A stretch of DNA of 64,000 bases from Batillaria attramentaria. Taxonomy: Eukaryota > Mollusca > Gastropoda > Batillariidae. Below are positions 23,858-36,375 of the stretch, in pieces (the first letter of the stretch is position 1; each line of letters opens with the position of its first letter). A program made the position numbers and the translations under genes. Under the pieces are notes generated by a model. It was not told the origin of the DNA. It ran no database searches and was given only the letters and a program-made list of their open reading frames with translations. Location of the stretch: NCBI GenBank assembly GCA_018292915.2, contig JACVVK020000201.1, positions 1,083,250-1,147,249 of the forward strand, in the 5' to 3' direction.

Positions 23858-26842
23858 AAACACTAGAGATACAAACTTCACCTTTCACCTGAATCCAAGA
23901 AGGAAACAACAGAATTAAAACAAAATCTTAAACAACACTACAATAGAAAGCCAGAAACAAAATCATCGATTCCACTTTTCAAATTGATACGAACACTATC
24001 CCTGCTATGAAAGAGGGTGACATGCACAATTTTCTGAACGGAAATAGTATCTCTTTTTACATTCCCAGCAACATTTCCTCCAATCACTGTCCCCACCCCG
24101 CTTCCTAGTTCCCGTCGCCCCACGCCTTCTCATTGCAGTTCTGATGAGCTGAGAAGGGAAACGAGTTACAGAAAAAAAAAAAAATGAAAAAGTGGGAGAT
24201 GCTGACAGTAGAAAGGATAGTGCCCGCGAAGAACGCGAGAGGACTGAAATGGTACCAGTGGAAACTGTTTAAAAAAAAACAAAAAACTCGAGGGACGAAG
24301 AGATGGGAAACAGCAGAGGGTTGCTGTCAGTCTATCTCCATCTAAGCTTGCCTCACAGTTCAATTTTGCCCCCCAACCAGCACCACGGCCACAACTGCCT
24401 CGTCCTTCTCGTCTCTCATTATCTCCTCCTGAACGCCCATCATGCTTTGCGAGGCGGCAGAAAATGGCGCGAACTTGCCAGAACGGTCTGATCCACAGAG
24501 GCATAAATATCTGTAGTTCTATGGTCCCCATCCCCCCAAACCCCGCTACCCACCCCCTCTCCGATGCACGCCATGTTCTGTTGTCCGCATCATGCGGTTT
24601 GAAGACGAGCAGTAAGCTGCTGTGCCGCGATTCCTATCAACGGGGGATTGGAAGATTTATGACCAGCTGAATCTTTTTTAACGTATTTATTTTAAGCTGT
24701 TTTTCCCTTGATTTAGAGAAAAAAGTGTGTGTGGTTTTTATTTCCTCTTATATCTATGGAGAAATCCAATGATCTGTTCGGCAAATGTTGATTTAATTTC
24801 ATACGCTGGCGCGCCTGACGGCGGGTATTAACGTTAAGTTTATTTGAATCAACAGCCAAAATCCCGTAAGATACTTACTGTCATCATTAAAATCACGGCA
24901 GTTAATGTCATCATTTCAACCACTGCAATTAATGTCACCCGTTACGTCTACTGCTGAATAATTCCAAGTGCAAACTGCCGCATAATCTCCAGTTCTATCC
25001 AATACAGACAACCCCTCCCCCCTTCTTCTTCACCCCCACCACCCCCCCCTCCCCCCCACCCATCCCTCCGTTCCTCCCTACTGTACTGAGCTTTTTCTGA
25101 CGGATCGAGCTGTCAAAGACTGACCTGTCTGACGCCCAACAAAAATTACTGAACCAGACTCACAGATCTATCTGTTACTTACGTATGGATATACATGAAC
25201 ATCTACCCCCCCCCCCCCAATCTACACCCCCCCCTCCTATTATCTACCTCCCCCTCCCCGGCCCCATACCATCCTCCCACCTCTTGCATCCCAATACTCC
25301 CCCTGGGACCCCCTGACGCCGCCGCAAGTCAGACAGTGGGGGCAATAACTGACAAATGAGGGACACCCCCTAGTAGGAAAGCGCATCCAGCACCTGGTCC
25401 CAAATGAGAATTGCCGCCCCTTGCCGCAGTTGCCGCCCTTTGGATGAGCTTACCTGCCCACGCCACGCCCCTTATATACCTGGGTTTGCTGGGGTTTTTA
25501 TGGTACAGGTAATGCGATAGACTTACGAGTTACAATGACTGACTTATTCACTGGAGAAAGGCTTCACTAAAAAAAATAAAAAAATCGTACATGAGTTCTG
25601 AGCTTGCTGCATTTTGTGGTGCAGGAAATGCAACAACAACAACAACAACAACAACAACAAAAACTAAGAGATACAAAGATTGACCTCTTCAGTACTGGAG
25701 AAAGGCTTCACTCAAACGTCCGCAGTCCAAGTACAATAAATTGTAGCCGTTCGTTATAAAGAATAAAGATCTCACTCCAATATTCGCAGTATTAGTACAA
25801 AAATTGCCATTCATTGCCTGTATGGCGAGCCAGGCAAATAATCGATGAAACAACCAAGTTCAGAAGTTCACTTATATCTGCGCTTATGTACCACAAAATG
25901 ATTAGGATAAGGGGGGAAGCTGTTCCGTAGATCGTCAACCCGATCTAGTATGATTGACAAGGGTATTCAGTCCGATGCTCCAGGGCCGGCCGGCGTTTCT
26001 GACGTAGAGTGATACTTGTCTACGGAAAATTGACCGCTGTAATGACTTAGTTACGCACGAGACTGATGCACTGTAAGTAGAAGACGTGGAAGCTATACTT
26101 TTCAGCAACGCTACGTGTAGGACTAGGAGGCGTTATCAGTAGGGGGAAGGTTCCGTCCTTTCCATGGGACGAGTTCAGTTAAAGAGGCACCTGGCAGAAT
26201 GAGCAACTACAAACGTGTAAAAAAACAAAAACCGTGTTTTGCACAGATGTTGCCACTATTGAGTCAGTGGTACTCCCAAACTGTATTTTAAAGTTTTGTA
26301 AACTTGTAATGTAGTGCGAGTTGCACTGAAGCGGCCACTTGGCCGTAGCTACAGTCTGTTTCTTACTAACGCGTCACATCACTTGCAAGTGAAGTAGGTA
26401 TATTTTGTACACATCTAAATGGTATCATGTTCTTGTCATTGTTATAAATCTATTTTGGTCTGTGAGCTTGAAAGACCTGCAGGGTGTATCTTTAACCTGA
26501 AGATAGAATATAAGAAGAACGCCAACTGAGAGCATGGAGACAAAGGCAGAGGAAATACATGACCGGGAGACCGATAACGATGTACATTACTTCACTGGAA
26601 AAACAGAGAACGTCGTGTGTAAATGTACTGAGACTAAAATCTCAGTCCGCAAAACAGAATAACTTTATTGTGCATGTGAGTGTGCGTGTGGCTTGTAAGT
26701 ACCCGTGTTTATAAAGAAAACTGGTGCGGTGGGGGCGTGGGGGGGGGGGGGGGCAGGGGGAGTAATGTTGGCCGGTGTACATGGTTAGTAAAGTTGTAAC
26801 ATACCAATACTTTTGACAAGACCTGATGAAATCAACACTTAC

Positions 26843-27130
26843 CACTAGACCCTATGAAACCAACACCTATCATCGCTAATCGCTAGACCCTATGAAACCA
26901 ACACCTATCATCGCTAATCGCTAGACCCTATGAAACCAATACTTATCATCACGAATCCACTTGAGACACTACGAAACCAGCACTAATCACTCATCGCTAG
27001 ACCTTATGAAACCAACACTATCACTTATTACCACTAGAAACCATGAAAGGACCACTTAAAATCATTTAGGCTCTAAATTCAACCCTTATCACTAGACCCT
27101 GCGCAATCACTTATACTTATCACTACACCA
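26843..27130. repeat. 38-bp minisatellite, diverging toward exon C
   Basis: The unit is CGCTAGACCCTATGAAACCA followed by ACACCTATCATCGCTAAT. The first two or three copies are nearly identical, and later ones decay up to 27130. The array ends about 30 bp from the donor side of exon C. Confidence 0.88.
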
Positions 27131-27162
27131 TACAAGTCGGAAGTGAGACTAGCATCACGCAC

Positions 27163-27319
27163 CTTTCATCTGGAAGAAGTTCATGTTCTCTATAGTGTGG
27201 ATGCAGGGCGTGTTGTCCAGGGTCAGCTCAAACTCCGGTGAAACACGGGGAGCTAACTCCATCTCCTTGTTGAAGTTGATGTCCGCCATGGACACGCGGT
27301 TGATCAGCCCTGGGGACAC
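27163..27319 (-). CDS. TRIM9: TRIM9/TRIM67-like internal exon C (COS box)
   Basis: This exon has 157 nt, or 52 codons plus one base. It starts VSPGLINRVSMADINF and ends with NMNFFQMK. The acceptor is TTTTGTTCCAG and the donor is AAAG|GTGCGT, so the exon enters in phase 0 and leaves in phase 1. The pattern R.SPEFELTLDN.P...I....F.QMK is the second half of the COS box, immediately before the FN3 domain of TRIM9/TRIM67. The left-over G completes an Ala codon (G+CA) when joined to exon D, which supports both boundaries. The exon is flanked on its acceptor side by about 300 bp of extremely G/T-rich sequence (C/A-rich in the transcript) and on its donor side by a diverged 38-bp minisatellite. Confidence 0.92.
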
Positions 27320-27354
27320 CTGGAACAAAAAAGACGGAATCGTTTTATAAATCG

Positions 27355-27669
27355 AGTTTGTTTGTTTTTGTTTTGGTTTGTTTTGGGGGTGTTTGTTTGT
27401 TTGTTGTTGTTGGGTTTTTTGGGGGTTTTTTTTGGTTTGTTTTGTTGTTTAGTTTTGGTTTGTTTGTTTGTTTTTGTTCTTGGGTTGGTGTTGTTTTTGT
27501 TGGGTTTTTTTTTTCAGGGGGGGGGGGGGGTGGGGGTGGTTCAAGTAGTCTAAAAGAACACGCATTTCAACAACAATTAACATAAAACAATAATGTAAAT
27601 GTGCGCAGGAGCGTTGGAGAGGGAGGTGTTGGTGTGTGTGCGGGGGGGGGGGGGGGGGGGGGGGGGGGC
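27355..27669. repeat. G/T-rich low-complexity block beside exon C
   Basis: A run of TTTG, GTTT and poly-G with almost no C or A from 27355 to 27540, then a second run of more than 25 G at 27641-27669. In the transcript this is C/A-rich and lies 36-350 bp before the exon C acceptor. Confidence 0.93.
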
Positions 27670-28892
27670 GGGGTCGGTGTTGAGACTCAAAGAGTTCTTC
27701 TAATGAACAAATATTGTAGCAGAATTCACAAGCTAAGTTTGCGAAAACTAAGTCGTCACAAGTAAAATCAATATCCCAAAAGCAGCATAAGCTCCTTTCA
27801 TGCAGGCAAATCCTAATTAAGGTAAATACTTAAAGTACTGGTTTGTGCATACCATACGTGATCGTCCGATGTGAACAGGTGAAGAGAAAGCCTCTCTCTC
27901 TCTCTCTCTCCCTCCGAGTCTCTCTCGCTCTCGTGCTAAGTACCTCACGCACAATTAATTTGACCTACAGTGGCTCAGTTTCATCCTTCTCTGACGTCAA
28001 ACGAAACAGATCCCTATCTGTGCAGTTTACCAGTTTCCGCCCATGCTTTAGTGCCCAAACACATGGCGCAGAGAAGTTTAAAAAATACTATTTTTCTAAC
28101 GTTTCACAGGCCCACCGTTTTTCCTTCGGTCTGGGTTGGGATATTTAGACTACGGGCTATTGAAAGGTACCCCCAAAAAGTACATCATTAGCATCCGCGA
28201 GAGGAGCGGGGAGCCATCGTTTGCCTCAACTAAAAGCTCATGTTTTACCCAACCTGCGCCTGTTGCCCCGTCATTTCAGTGATTAGAGTTTGAGGGGCAG
28301 AAACTGGCTATAGACTGTAGTATCTACTTCAAAGGCTGGCGCCGGGAATTAGCTTTAGATAGCCCCCCGTCTACGCCAGCCTCATCCTTCCCTACACTGC
28401 CAACCGTCTTCCTAGCCGCTGCTACTGCTATCATCAATTACTCTTCTTTAACTCATTAGTCCCCCTCCTCCCTCTGCCACCACCCCTCCCCCCCCCCCCC
28501 CACACACACACACTTACCCGTCATCCACCACCACATCTCTATGAACTCTAAATGTACTACTGTCCATTTGGTTACTGTCTTTCTGACGACAATACTCAGA
28601 ACATGCTAGACATTATTTTCCAGCCTGTAGTATATCTTTGCCAATGGACCCGAAATAGCGATCGCTTTGTTGCGTTTTCGTGAGATGCAGCTTGTTTAGT
28701 GCTAAACACTATATGTTTATACACTATGCGCTAATATCTCAGCTAATGCAGATACTGAAGTGAATTAGTGAGGAAACAGTTCACTTATTCTGTTCTTTCA
28801 TTTAACGCGGAATGCCTCAGTCAGAATGAAGAATGGGACAGGCTTCAACACATTCAAACTCTACACAACCCCAATCGCACCCCCACGACCCC

Positions 28893-28893
<1 letters not shown>

Positions 28894-28941
<48 letters not shown>
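28894..28941. repeat. (AC)n microsatellite
   Basis: 48 bp uninterrupted. Confidence 0.97.
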
Positions 28942-28944
<3 letters not shown>

Positions 28945-29255
28945 CCTATTCATGCTGTCCTCGCGCGGCAAGGAGAAGACAACTCCCTGCCACGGTCAAT
29001 AACGCCACAAGTGGTTGTCTGTCGTTGGCGGGCAGTACATCACGTGTGTCACGTAGCAGCAGCATCTGAGGGCGGTCTCCGGCAGGCTGAGCCGCCCCAC
29101 GGCACGGATTAGGGCTTGAGTGAATTATTGAAAACGCTTTGCTGCAAATTTGGCTGCAGCAGCTAGACTAGAGGAATAGCGGGGCAGGATGAGAGTAGGG
29201 GGAGAGGGCAGGTGATATTGGAAGGTCAGGGGAGGAGGAAGGAAAAAAGAAGGAA

Positions 29256-29258
<3 letters not shown>

Positions 29259-29289
<31 letters not shown>

Positions 29290-29363
29290 GGCATTTTCCT
29301 TGCTGCCCCGTTTCTGACATCACCCTCATGTGGTGGAAAAGGACGTTGAACTCCTAAACACCC

Positions 29364-29417
<54 letters not shown>
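29259..29417. repeat. (GT)n, SINE scrap, (CT)n(CA)n
   Basis: Two microsatellites (29259-29287, 29366-29417) enclose the SINE fragment at 29297-29364. Confidence 0.92.
29297..29364 (+). mobile_element. SINE 3' fragment
   Basis: Only the final body and tail are present (GCCCCGTTTCTGACATCACC to GGACGTTGAACTCCTAAACA), sandwiched between a (GT)n and a (CT)n(CA)n tract. Confidence 0.8.
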
Positions 29418-32403
29418 TATCAATCAGCTTGGTGTTCATTTTCAATGCAGGCCATATATGTAATTCCCATTTTGAACTGAACAAGTGAACCAGTGGTAAG
29501 AACTATTGAAAGACAGTGAGTGTAGAGCCCTCGTACTAGGGTAAGATACTAATGTAGCAATGTAAAAAGACAGAAAGGAAAAAAATCAATAAAGAGCATC
29601 TCACTGACTTTGTTCCCAGTTTTAATGACTTTATTTTTTTCTATTCATGCCCACTCGCATACGCCATTGTCGGAATTCGATATCTATACGTCCAACTTCA
29701 GTCCAGAAATACACAACGCAATTAGGGTTCCGCCGGATCACTCGACTTGCCGACGTTACCGAGTCTTCTCCAAGCTTATAAAAATCAGTGTCAGAAGCGT
29801 GCAGGCCGAGTCATCGGGTATCAATTACATCCCCACTCGACCATTTGAAAGCACTTGACGTTATGAAGTCACGGTTGAGCGCTTTTGTGACGTGGCCGCC
29901 ACCAAATCACGTGCACGCTTGGGAAATCGACTCAAGTGACCTGTTACCGAATTTCTTCAACTGTTGCATTCAGTCCACGCGCCCGGGCCAAACCTCCGCC
30001 GCAACAAAGAGATTACACTGCACCATTGATCGCCCGCACAGTGATCCCCCTTTATGCCGTCCCCTGTTGTCGGGAGTGATCCCGCCTGTCGGAGTGGCTT
30101 CCCCCCGACTTACTCGAAAGGGAAATCATAGGTTACACGAAGCAGTGACACAACGTTGAGAGACTGTCAGCACCCCCTGTCCCCCTCCCCACCCCGCCCC
30201 CCTCTTCAGTTTGACTCGATGCCACGTGAGAAATTGCACCTGAATTATGTCCCACATAGCACCTCGGGGAAAAGGTGGTAACGGCATCCCTGGACAGGAA
30301 AAATGGCAGCAGGTGAGACCTGACCACAGAGCTATAAAAGCATCTGCAGCCCTGTGGTTGAGCCGGCGTGGTCAAGTGGGTAGGTTCACTTCTCTCTTAT
30401 TTTCGTGCTAAGGTGTGTGCGCGTGCCTGACTCCTACCCGACTGAGGCGGGAGTCATTGTAAAACATTGTACTTACTCCAAAATGTTGCCCGGTTTCTCT
30501 GGCTGTGTGAACTGGACCTGTCTGTGTAACTGTCCACCACAGTCTAGGATACATCAGATTTGGCAGACCTGGTAGTCTGACAGGACTGAATAGTGTTCAG
30601 CTGAACAGTTCAGTCATAGGGCAGCAGCCCATAACCTGCCCATCAGGGCCGTCTCCAGTCACATCCTATGTCGCCCAAGCTTTGGGTGAGACAGAGGGGC
30701 CAGCCACGCCTAGACAGGGCGCGCCCCTGTAAGACTTAACTCCCCCCCCCCCCCCCCCGATTCGAGTGCATAATCTCTACCCAAGAAATTGCCACGCAAT
30801 TTTCTACCACCAGGCTTTTCGCTCACCCAATCTTTACTGCCCCCTGTCGGAGTAGGGGGAAAACAAAATTAAACCATTTAACCCAAGAACCTCAAAGACA
30901 GAAAAAAATTAACCGCAGCTCTAAACTTTTAGGTACTGAGGATCCCGAGTGAAAAGAAAACGATGGGGTGTGACGAAACCGGAATAAAACGGGATGACAC
31001 TTTTATGGAGCCAAGTGGCCAGACACATAGACGTCTCTATGTATACCCGGTGCCGAGAGAGAGAGAGAGAGAGAAAGAGGGAGGGAGAGAGAGAGAGATT
31101 CTGTTGAGGCTCCATAAACTGATCTCACCTTTTCAAGGGAAACTGCACCTAGAGAGAAAAGGTAGGTCTTCCAGAAAGACAGGTAACGCGTGATGTGGCT
31201 CTAAGTTAGGATTCAATGCACGTCTACAGCTTTCGTGAAACGTGCTAAAGTTTAACTTCCAGTTTTTGTCTTCTGTAAGTTTTCAATCCATCTGGAGCAA
31301 GATTTACTCCTCAGTTTCGCCTGACTTCAAGTACAGAGAAATTATCACTAGTAAAAGGCGTATAACTATATGGAGAAACAAGAGCGGTGTAAAGGTAGTA
31401 GTATACCACTCGCATGTGAACTTAAGCTGCTGAGGTATTTTTCAAAGGCGTAGAGGAATCGGGAGAGGTTGGTACATGCATAGTTTTCAAAGCATCGACG
31501 GTACGGTACATCTGAGGGCACTGTTTCTGCACTAGATTTTCAGTAATACCTAAACATGCCCAAGAACCCCCCCCCCCCCCCTTCATTTTTTTCTGCTGTT
31601 GTTGAGCGGTATACAGCTAGCGTTTTATTATCTTCCACAAAAGGTATGACACTAATTTCACGTACGTATACATGTACGTTCAAAACATTTCCTTTCACAA
31701 TTTCTAACAATCGCCCGTACGCAAAACACTGCTCAATACATCTACAAACGTTTGATCTTTTCGCCTTACCAAACAAACCCCTTGTATAATTTATCGACTG
31801 GAAGGAAGGGTACCGCAATAAAAGATTCTTTCTCATGTCCCGCAAGATACTTCTGCGATACCAAACACCGCCGCGGACCAAAAGCATGAAAATTCATGGG
31901 AAGGGCTTAGGCACTCTCTCTCTCTCTCGTGCCTGGGTCTATAGATTCTTCAGATCTCCGTTAGTGCCAAGACCCGTCTGAGGAACAGTAGGTGACCATA
32001 ATAAGCCGGGTTCCGGGGAGAAGGTCACAGCGGCTAACGCGACGGTACCAGGCTAGCCATTGCCGTATTTCACGCTGCGGTAAACGAGAAAGAATGAGAG
32101 ACACGGACAAGGAAACCCGCGATAAATATTCTAGACTTGTCGCGTCTATCGCTATGTGTGCACGATTTACATCTAATAGATGTGCTTTTTGTAGTGTGCT
32201 TTATGCGCTAGGGTTGTGCCAAGACATACAAATTCCATTTTCTAACCGGAATTTCAGTGTTAGTCGGTCGCGGTTGCAGAAAGGTTTCTTTTACAATACC
32301 GATTAGCAAAGGCTTAGTCTGGGGAGGAGGATCGGGAGAAGACATCAGTGTCTGGCGTACTTCTAGTCTTATGTTTGGACTCAGTTTCGTTCTCCGTGTG
32401 CGT

Positions 32404-32405
<2 letters not shown>

Positions 32406-32446
<41 letters not shown>

Positions 32447-32447
32447 C
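32406..32447. repeat. (GT)n(GC)n microsatellite
   Basis: GT units passing into GCGCGCGC, an alternating purine-pyrimidine tract. Confidence 0.95.
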
Positions 32448-34185
32448 TAGTGCAGCCCCAGCTCTAGTAGAAGTATTCTACAAACGACACTGCCTATAAC
32501 TGCCGAAAAAAGTCATGTGCTAAACGGGAGCTCTCTGATCAGTCACTGCACGTGCGTCGCACGCCACTTATTATCAGTTGCAAAGACTTGACATCAGATG
32601 ACAAGATGACGTCACGCTGTTGTTCGCACCCTACTCAGTCCCATTTACAACATGGCAACTCGGCTGACGTCGATGTTTAAAGTCAACAGTACCATGGTGG
32701 TCATAAATTTTGACAATTATTGTCCAACAGCACTAATTAACTTGTCGGTCGACCTTCGCCTCCTCAGTAAGCCCACATAACCATCCTCCTCTTGAGCCAG
32801 GAGAACAACAGGCAAAGTACATGTCACACACCGAACATCACTGACGGACCATAACTGATTAAAAGTGTCATACTGGGGAGAGATGTTCATGCGACCACCA
32901 CTTCTACGTTCTCGTCGACGCCCTAATAACTTTCTAGACCGTGGCAACTCAGTGAAGCGTGACAGCGTGGAAAACTATAGTCTATAGACAACAGCTCACG
33001 CTACTTCAGTCACTGGCAAGCAGGAATGGCCACTTGAAAAATCACTTGGGCGCCTGCTAACGAGAAAGGAAAACAAGGAACCTCCATTTTGCGGCATCTG
33101 GCCGAGGCGTGTGTCTTATCTCGTTGAACTTCAGCCGACCTTCTCAAGTGACCCGGTCCGCGGAAGATGTTATTAAAAAAAAAAAAAAATCCTGCCGCTG
33201 AATCGTTAAAACCTTACACAAGAACCATACCGATATGAAAATGTCCGGAGACGAACGATAGCGAGTTTGAGCCGCTGAGCTTGTTGTTCATGGTTCAAAA
33301 ATCTTAAATGTCAAATCTGTTATCCGTGCTTATCATGAAAGTTAATAGCAGGGGCGAGAGAGAGGGGGTACGGAGGTGGAAGGTGTCAGTGTGTGTGTGT
33401 TGGGGTGGGGGAGGGGGGGTATCAAACTGTGATCTTCTTTCTCAGTTAATGTTCAAAATAACGACCTCCTAACAATTTCATAACAAAAAACGACAAAAGA
33501 AAAGTCCAAATTAATTTTAAAAACAGCTATGCTACGGCGTTTTGACCTTTTCATTGTGCGTCCATGGCAGGGAATTTTGAAGGCTATTAACCCAGGCTTA
33601 TCAGAGAAAGCTTCTGTGTGTTTGGGCGCTGCGCCGCTCCACACCGCGGGGCTTCGGAGACGTACTAATAGCAAAGAGACCATAAGAGTCCCCGTAAATC
33701 ATTCTACAAATGGTGCACCGACTTCACCACAGGGTAACCAAGGCCTAGAGGGGCGGCGCCTGAGAGGAGTATGCTTGATAATCTCCCAGTGCCTACACAA
33801 GACCACTGCTTTTGATGATAGTTGGAAGTATATTACACCCAGCACTATGACTAGCGAGAGAAATCTCAGAGAGAGAGAGAGAGAGAGACGAATGCCAACA
33901 AAACGTGGCCATGACAGGCCGAAGAACCACCACCTGCGTGTGGTGGTCCTGCGGCCGCTAGGGGCGGACAACTGGTATGAGGCAGCTGCGAAGGGAGCGA
34001 ACCACTGTCGGTACGAGAATGGATGGAGATGCACCGAGCGGGTGACAGGGGGTGTGTGAAGTGCTGCCCCGATAGCGCAGTGACACTGACGCACCGAATG
34101 GGGAAGCTGGCGCCACGGAGCGTGGCAGAGATAGCGGTGCTCACAGAGCCAAGAATCCCGTTATGGGCTTCCAGCAGTCAAAGCA

Positions 34186-34965
34186 ACGACTTTGCTTCAA
34201 TACCTTCTAGATCTAGGACCCACTCACAAGCGGACACGCCGCAATTCCGGATGTATAGTCCTTGGTACACCCCCCCCCCCCCCCCTACACTCAAATCTTA
34301 TAGTGGGGTGGAGTAAGCCTTTGCTGCTTCAGTACCTTCTAAACAGAAGACTCCACAAGCCGCTACACCGCTATTGCGGATGTATATTCATTTGAACATT
34401 GAAATTATTTTTTTCAGCGGCAGGTACCTTCTGTTTTTAATACAAACAATCACTCACATCCTCCAGTGAAGGTGAAGCAAGGCTTTGCTTCTACAGTAAT
34501 AATAATAATAATAATAATGAGTATTGTATAGGCGCTTTACCCAATTTCATGAATCGGCTAAAAGCGCCGCGAACTGAACCCAACACGCACGCTCACGTGA
34601 ATCACACGCATTCTCTCACACGCTGGACATAAACACATCACAATCAGGTGGTGCGAAGGGTCAGCTCAGCTATTTAAATTTCGGAATTTAGAATTGCATT
34701 TATTTTTTGTTCAAATTTGGTGGGCTGAACAATTCCAAAGCAGAGGGGGAGGAAGCCGGAGTACCCGGAGAGAACCCCCGACGATCGGCCCGAATGAACG
34801 GTGCCACGTACGAGAAGGGAAAAATTCTTTGCCCCAAGTGGGACTCGAACCCCGACCTCTCGCATTGGTGACAAGTCTCTTAACCACTAGACCACCGACC
34901 GTCCCCTCTACTAATAAATCTAAGACCCCCACAAGCCGCTACGTCACTATTGCGGATGTACCGTT
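34186..34965. repeat. Three-copy tandem repeat, third copy split by SINE-2
   Basis: Copy 1 (34186-34262) and copy 2 (34315-34392) run from CTTTGCTTCAATACCTTCTA to CCGCAATTCCGGATGTAT-type ends. The start of copy 3 (34478-34500, GGCTTTGCTTCTACAGTA) is separated from its end (34905-34965, CACAAGCCGCTACGTCACTA) by the SINE-2 insertion. Confidence 0.78.
34498..34906 (-). mobile_element. Second SINE family, tRNA-derived, about 400 bp
   Basis: On the minus strand the head reads GGGACGGTCGGTGGTCTAGT, with a cloverleaf-like middle (TTGTCACC, GTC in anticodon position, so perhaps tRNA-Asp derived) and a clear B box GGGGTTCGAGTCCC. The body carries the GGGTTCTCTCCGGGTACTCC motif, known to me from many invertebrate repeats. 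The end is a short AAGCGCC/GGCGCTT hairpin followed by a (TTA)n tail at 34498-34518. It is unrelated to the main SINE here outside the Pol III boxes. Confidence 0.75.
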
Positions 34966-35054
34966 TTTTTTTTGTACTCTGGAAATCGCGCCACTGATAA
35001 ACATTCTGTGTTCAAGTTCCTACAGAACAGTCTCTCAGATCTTCCAACGGTTTT

Positions 35055-35087
<33 letters not shown>

Positions 35088-35162
35088 TTGGTCTATATAT
35101 ATATCATAAAGTGTGTGGAGGCATGTTGTGTGTGTGTTTCTGGGTGAGTGAGTGTGTGTTCT

Positions 35163-35245
35163 TTGTAAGGCGCCCTGAGCTCCCGCGAGAGGGAGGGCGT
35201 CCTTTAAGTACCCATTTTATTATTATTATTATTATTATTATTATA
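35163..35245 (+). mobile_element. SINE-like 3' tail with hairpin and (TTA)n
   Basis: The sequence AAGGCGCCCTGAGCTCCCGC folds with GAGAGGGAGGGCGTCC and ends in a (TTA)n tail of about 28 bp. This resembles the 3' ends of tRNA-SINEs or non-LTR elements in invertebrates. No Pol III head is visible upstream, where a (GTT)n and a GTGT-rich stretch occur. Confidence 0.5.
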
Positions 35246-35993
35246 AAGTGACAAAGACAAGTACAACATGCATGCATTGTATGCTTGAACATACATGAAC
35301 TGACACAGCATTTGAGTAGAGTCATGACACAGTCATAGGCCATAGGGATTATGAAAAAGCTGTCAAAGGATCTTCCAATGGGGTTCACTAAAAACATCGG
35401 TTGACGGAATATGAGGATGCGTACATGCACCGCAATCATCCTTTGTGAGGTTTGATCCATTTCAATCCAGACTTTCTTTAAGGAGAGCTAGTAGAAATGG
35501 ACTGCCTGTTACTGACCATTGTTCTGCAGCCGCCAGAAAAAAGTCTACAAGCTCTTGAGCTTGGCACCAAGATATACACCTACCTGTATACCGAAAGAAC
35601 CTGACAGAAAATTAGAATCATTTAGACAAAGCAAATAAAAGTCTGATTTCACCCGACAGAACTAAATCGACATAATTATATCCTGCAGTACACATAAGAC
35701 CTAGTGTCGAATGACAAAAGATGAACGACACCTAGGCTCGAATACTATAAGATCCAAACAATTTCAGCCAGATGTCTGAGGCGTGTGCCTGATTTCATTA
35801 TCTTTACTAATTACAAAACTCGTCGGCTGTCATGTTACAAGAGCTACATCAGCGATATACTGTTTTCCTCAAGTAGATGTTTTGTTTTCCTTAAGTAGAT
35901 GTCTATCTCACTAAGGGTTTGTTGTTGTTGTTGTTGTTTTTCTTGAAGCACAACTGGCACAAAATACATAGGAAAATGACTATGTTCTGTTGG

Positions 35994-36375
35994 CCGATGT
36001 CGCAGCCTTAGACAACAGCAATAGATATGTCAAAGCCCTGGAGAACAACAACAGATATGTCGTGGCCTTAGATAACAGCAACTGATGTGTCGTAGCCTCA
36101 AAGAACAGCAAACGATGTGTCGTAGCCTTAGAGAACAGCAACGGATGTATCGTAGTCTTAGAGAACAGCAATGGATGTATCGTAGCCTTAGACAACAGCA
36201 GGTGATGTGTCGTAGCCTTAGACAACAGCAAGCGATGTGTCGTAGTCTTAGATAACAATTGATAGGTGGTAGCCTTCGAGAACAGCACCAGAGATGTGTC
36301 GTAGCCTTAGAGAACAGCAATGGATGTGTCATAGCCTTAGAGAACAGCAGTAGATGCGCCACAGCTGTAGAGAAG
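35994..36375. repeat. 30-bp minisatellite, about 13 copies
   Basis: Unit GATGTGTCGTAGCCTTAGAG then AACAGCAACG, with variants. The period is a multiple of three, so the minus strand stays open (repeats of LLLSKATTH), which explains the apparent 110-residue frame there. Confidence 0.92.

Noticed and set aside
34830..34906. tRNA gene on the minus strand
   Set aside because: The B box is good, but the sequence continues into a SINE-type body with a (TTA)n tail, and the acceptor stem does not close.
36030..36362. Two overlapping open frames of about 100 residues on the minus strand
   Set aside because: Both are readings of the 30-bp minisatellite in different frames.
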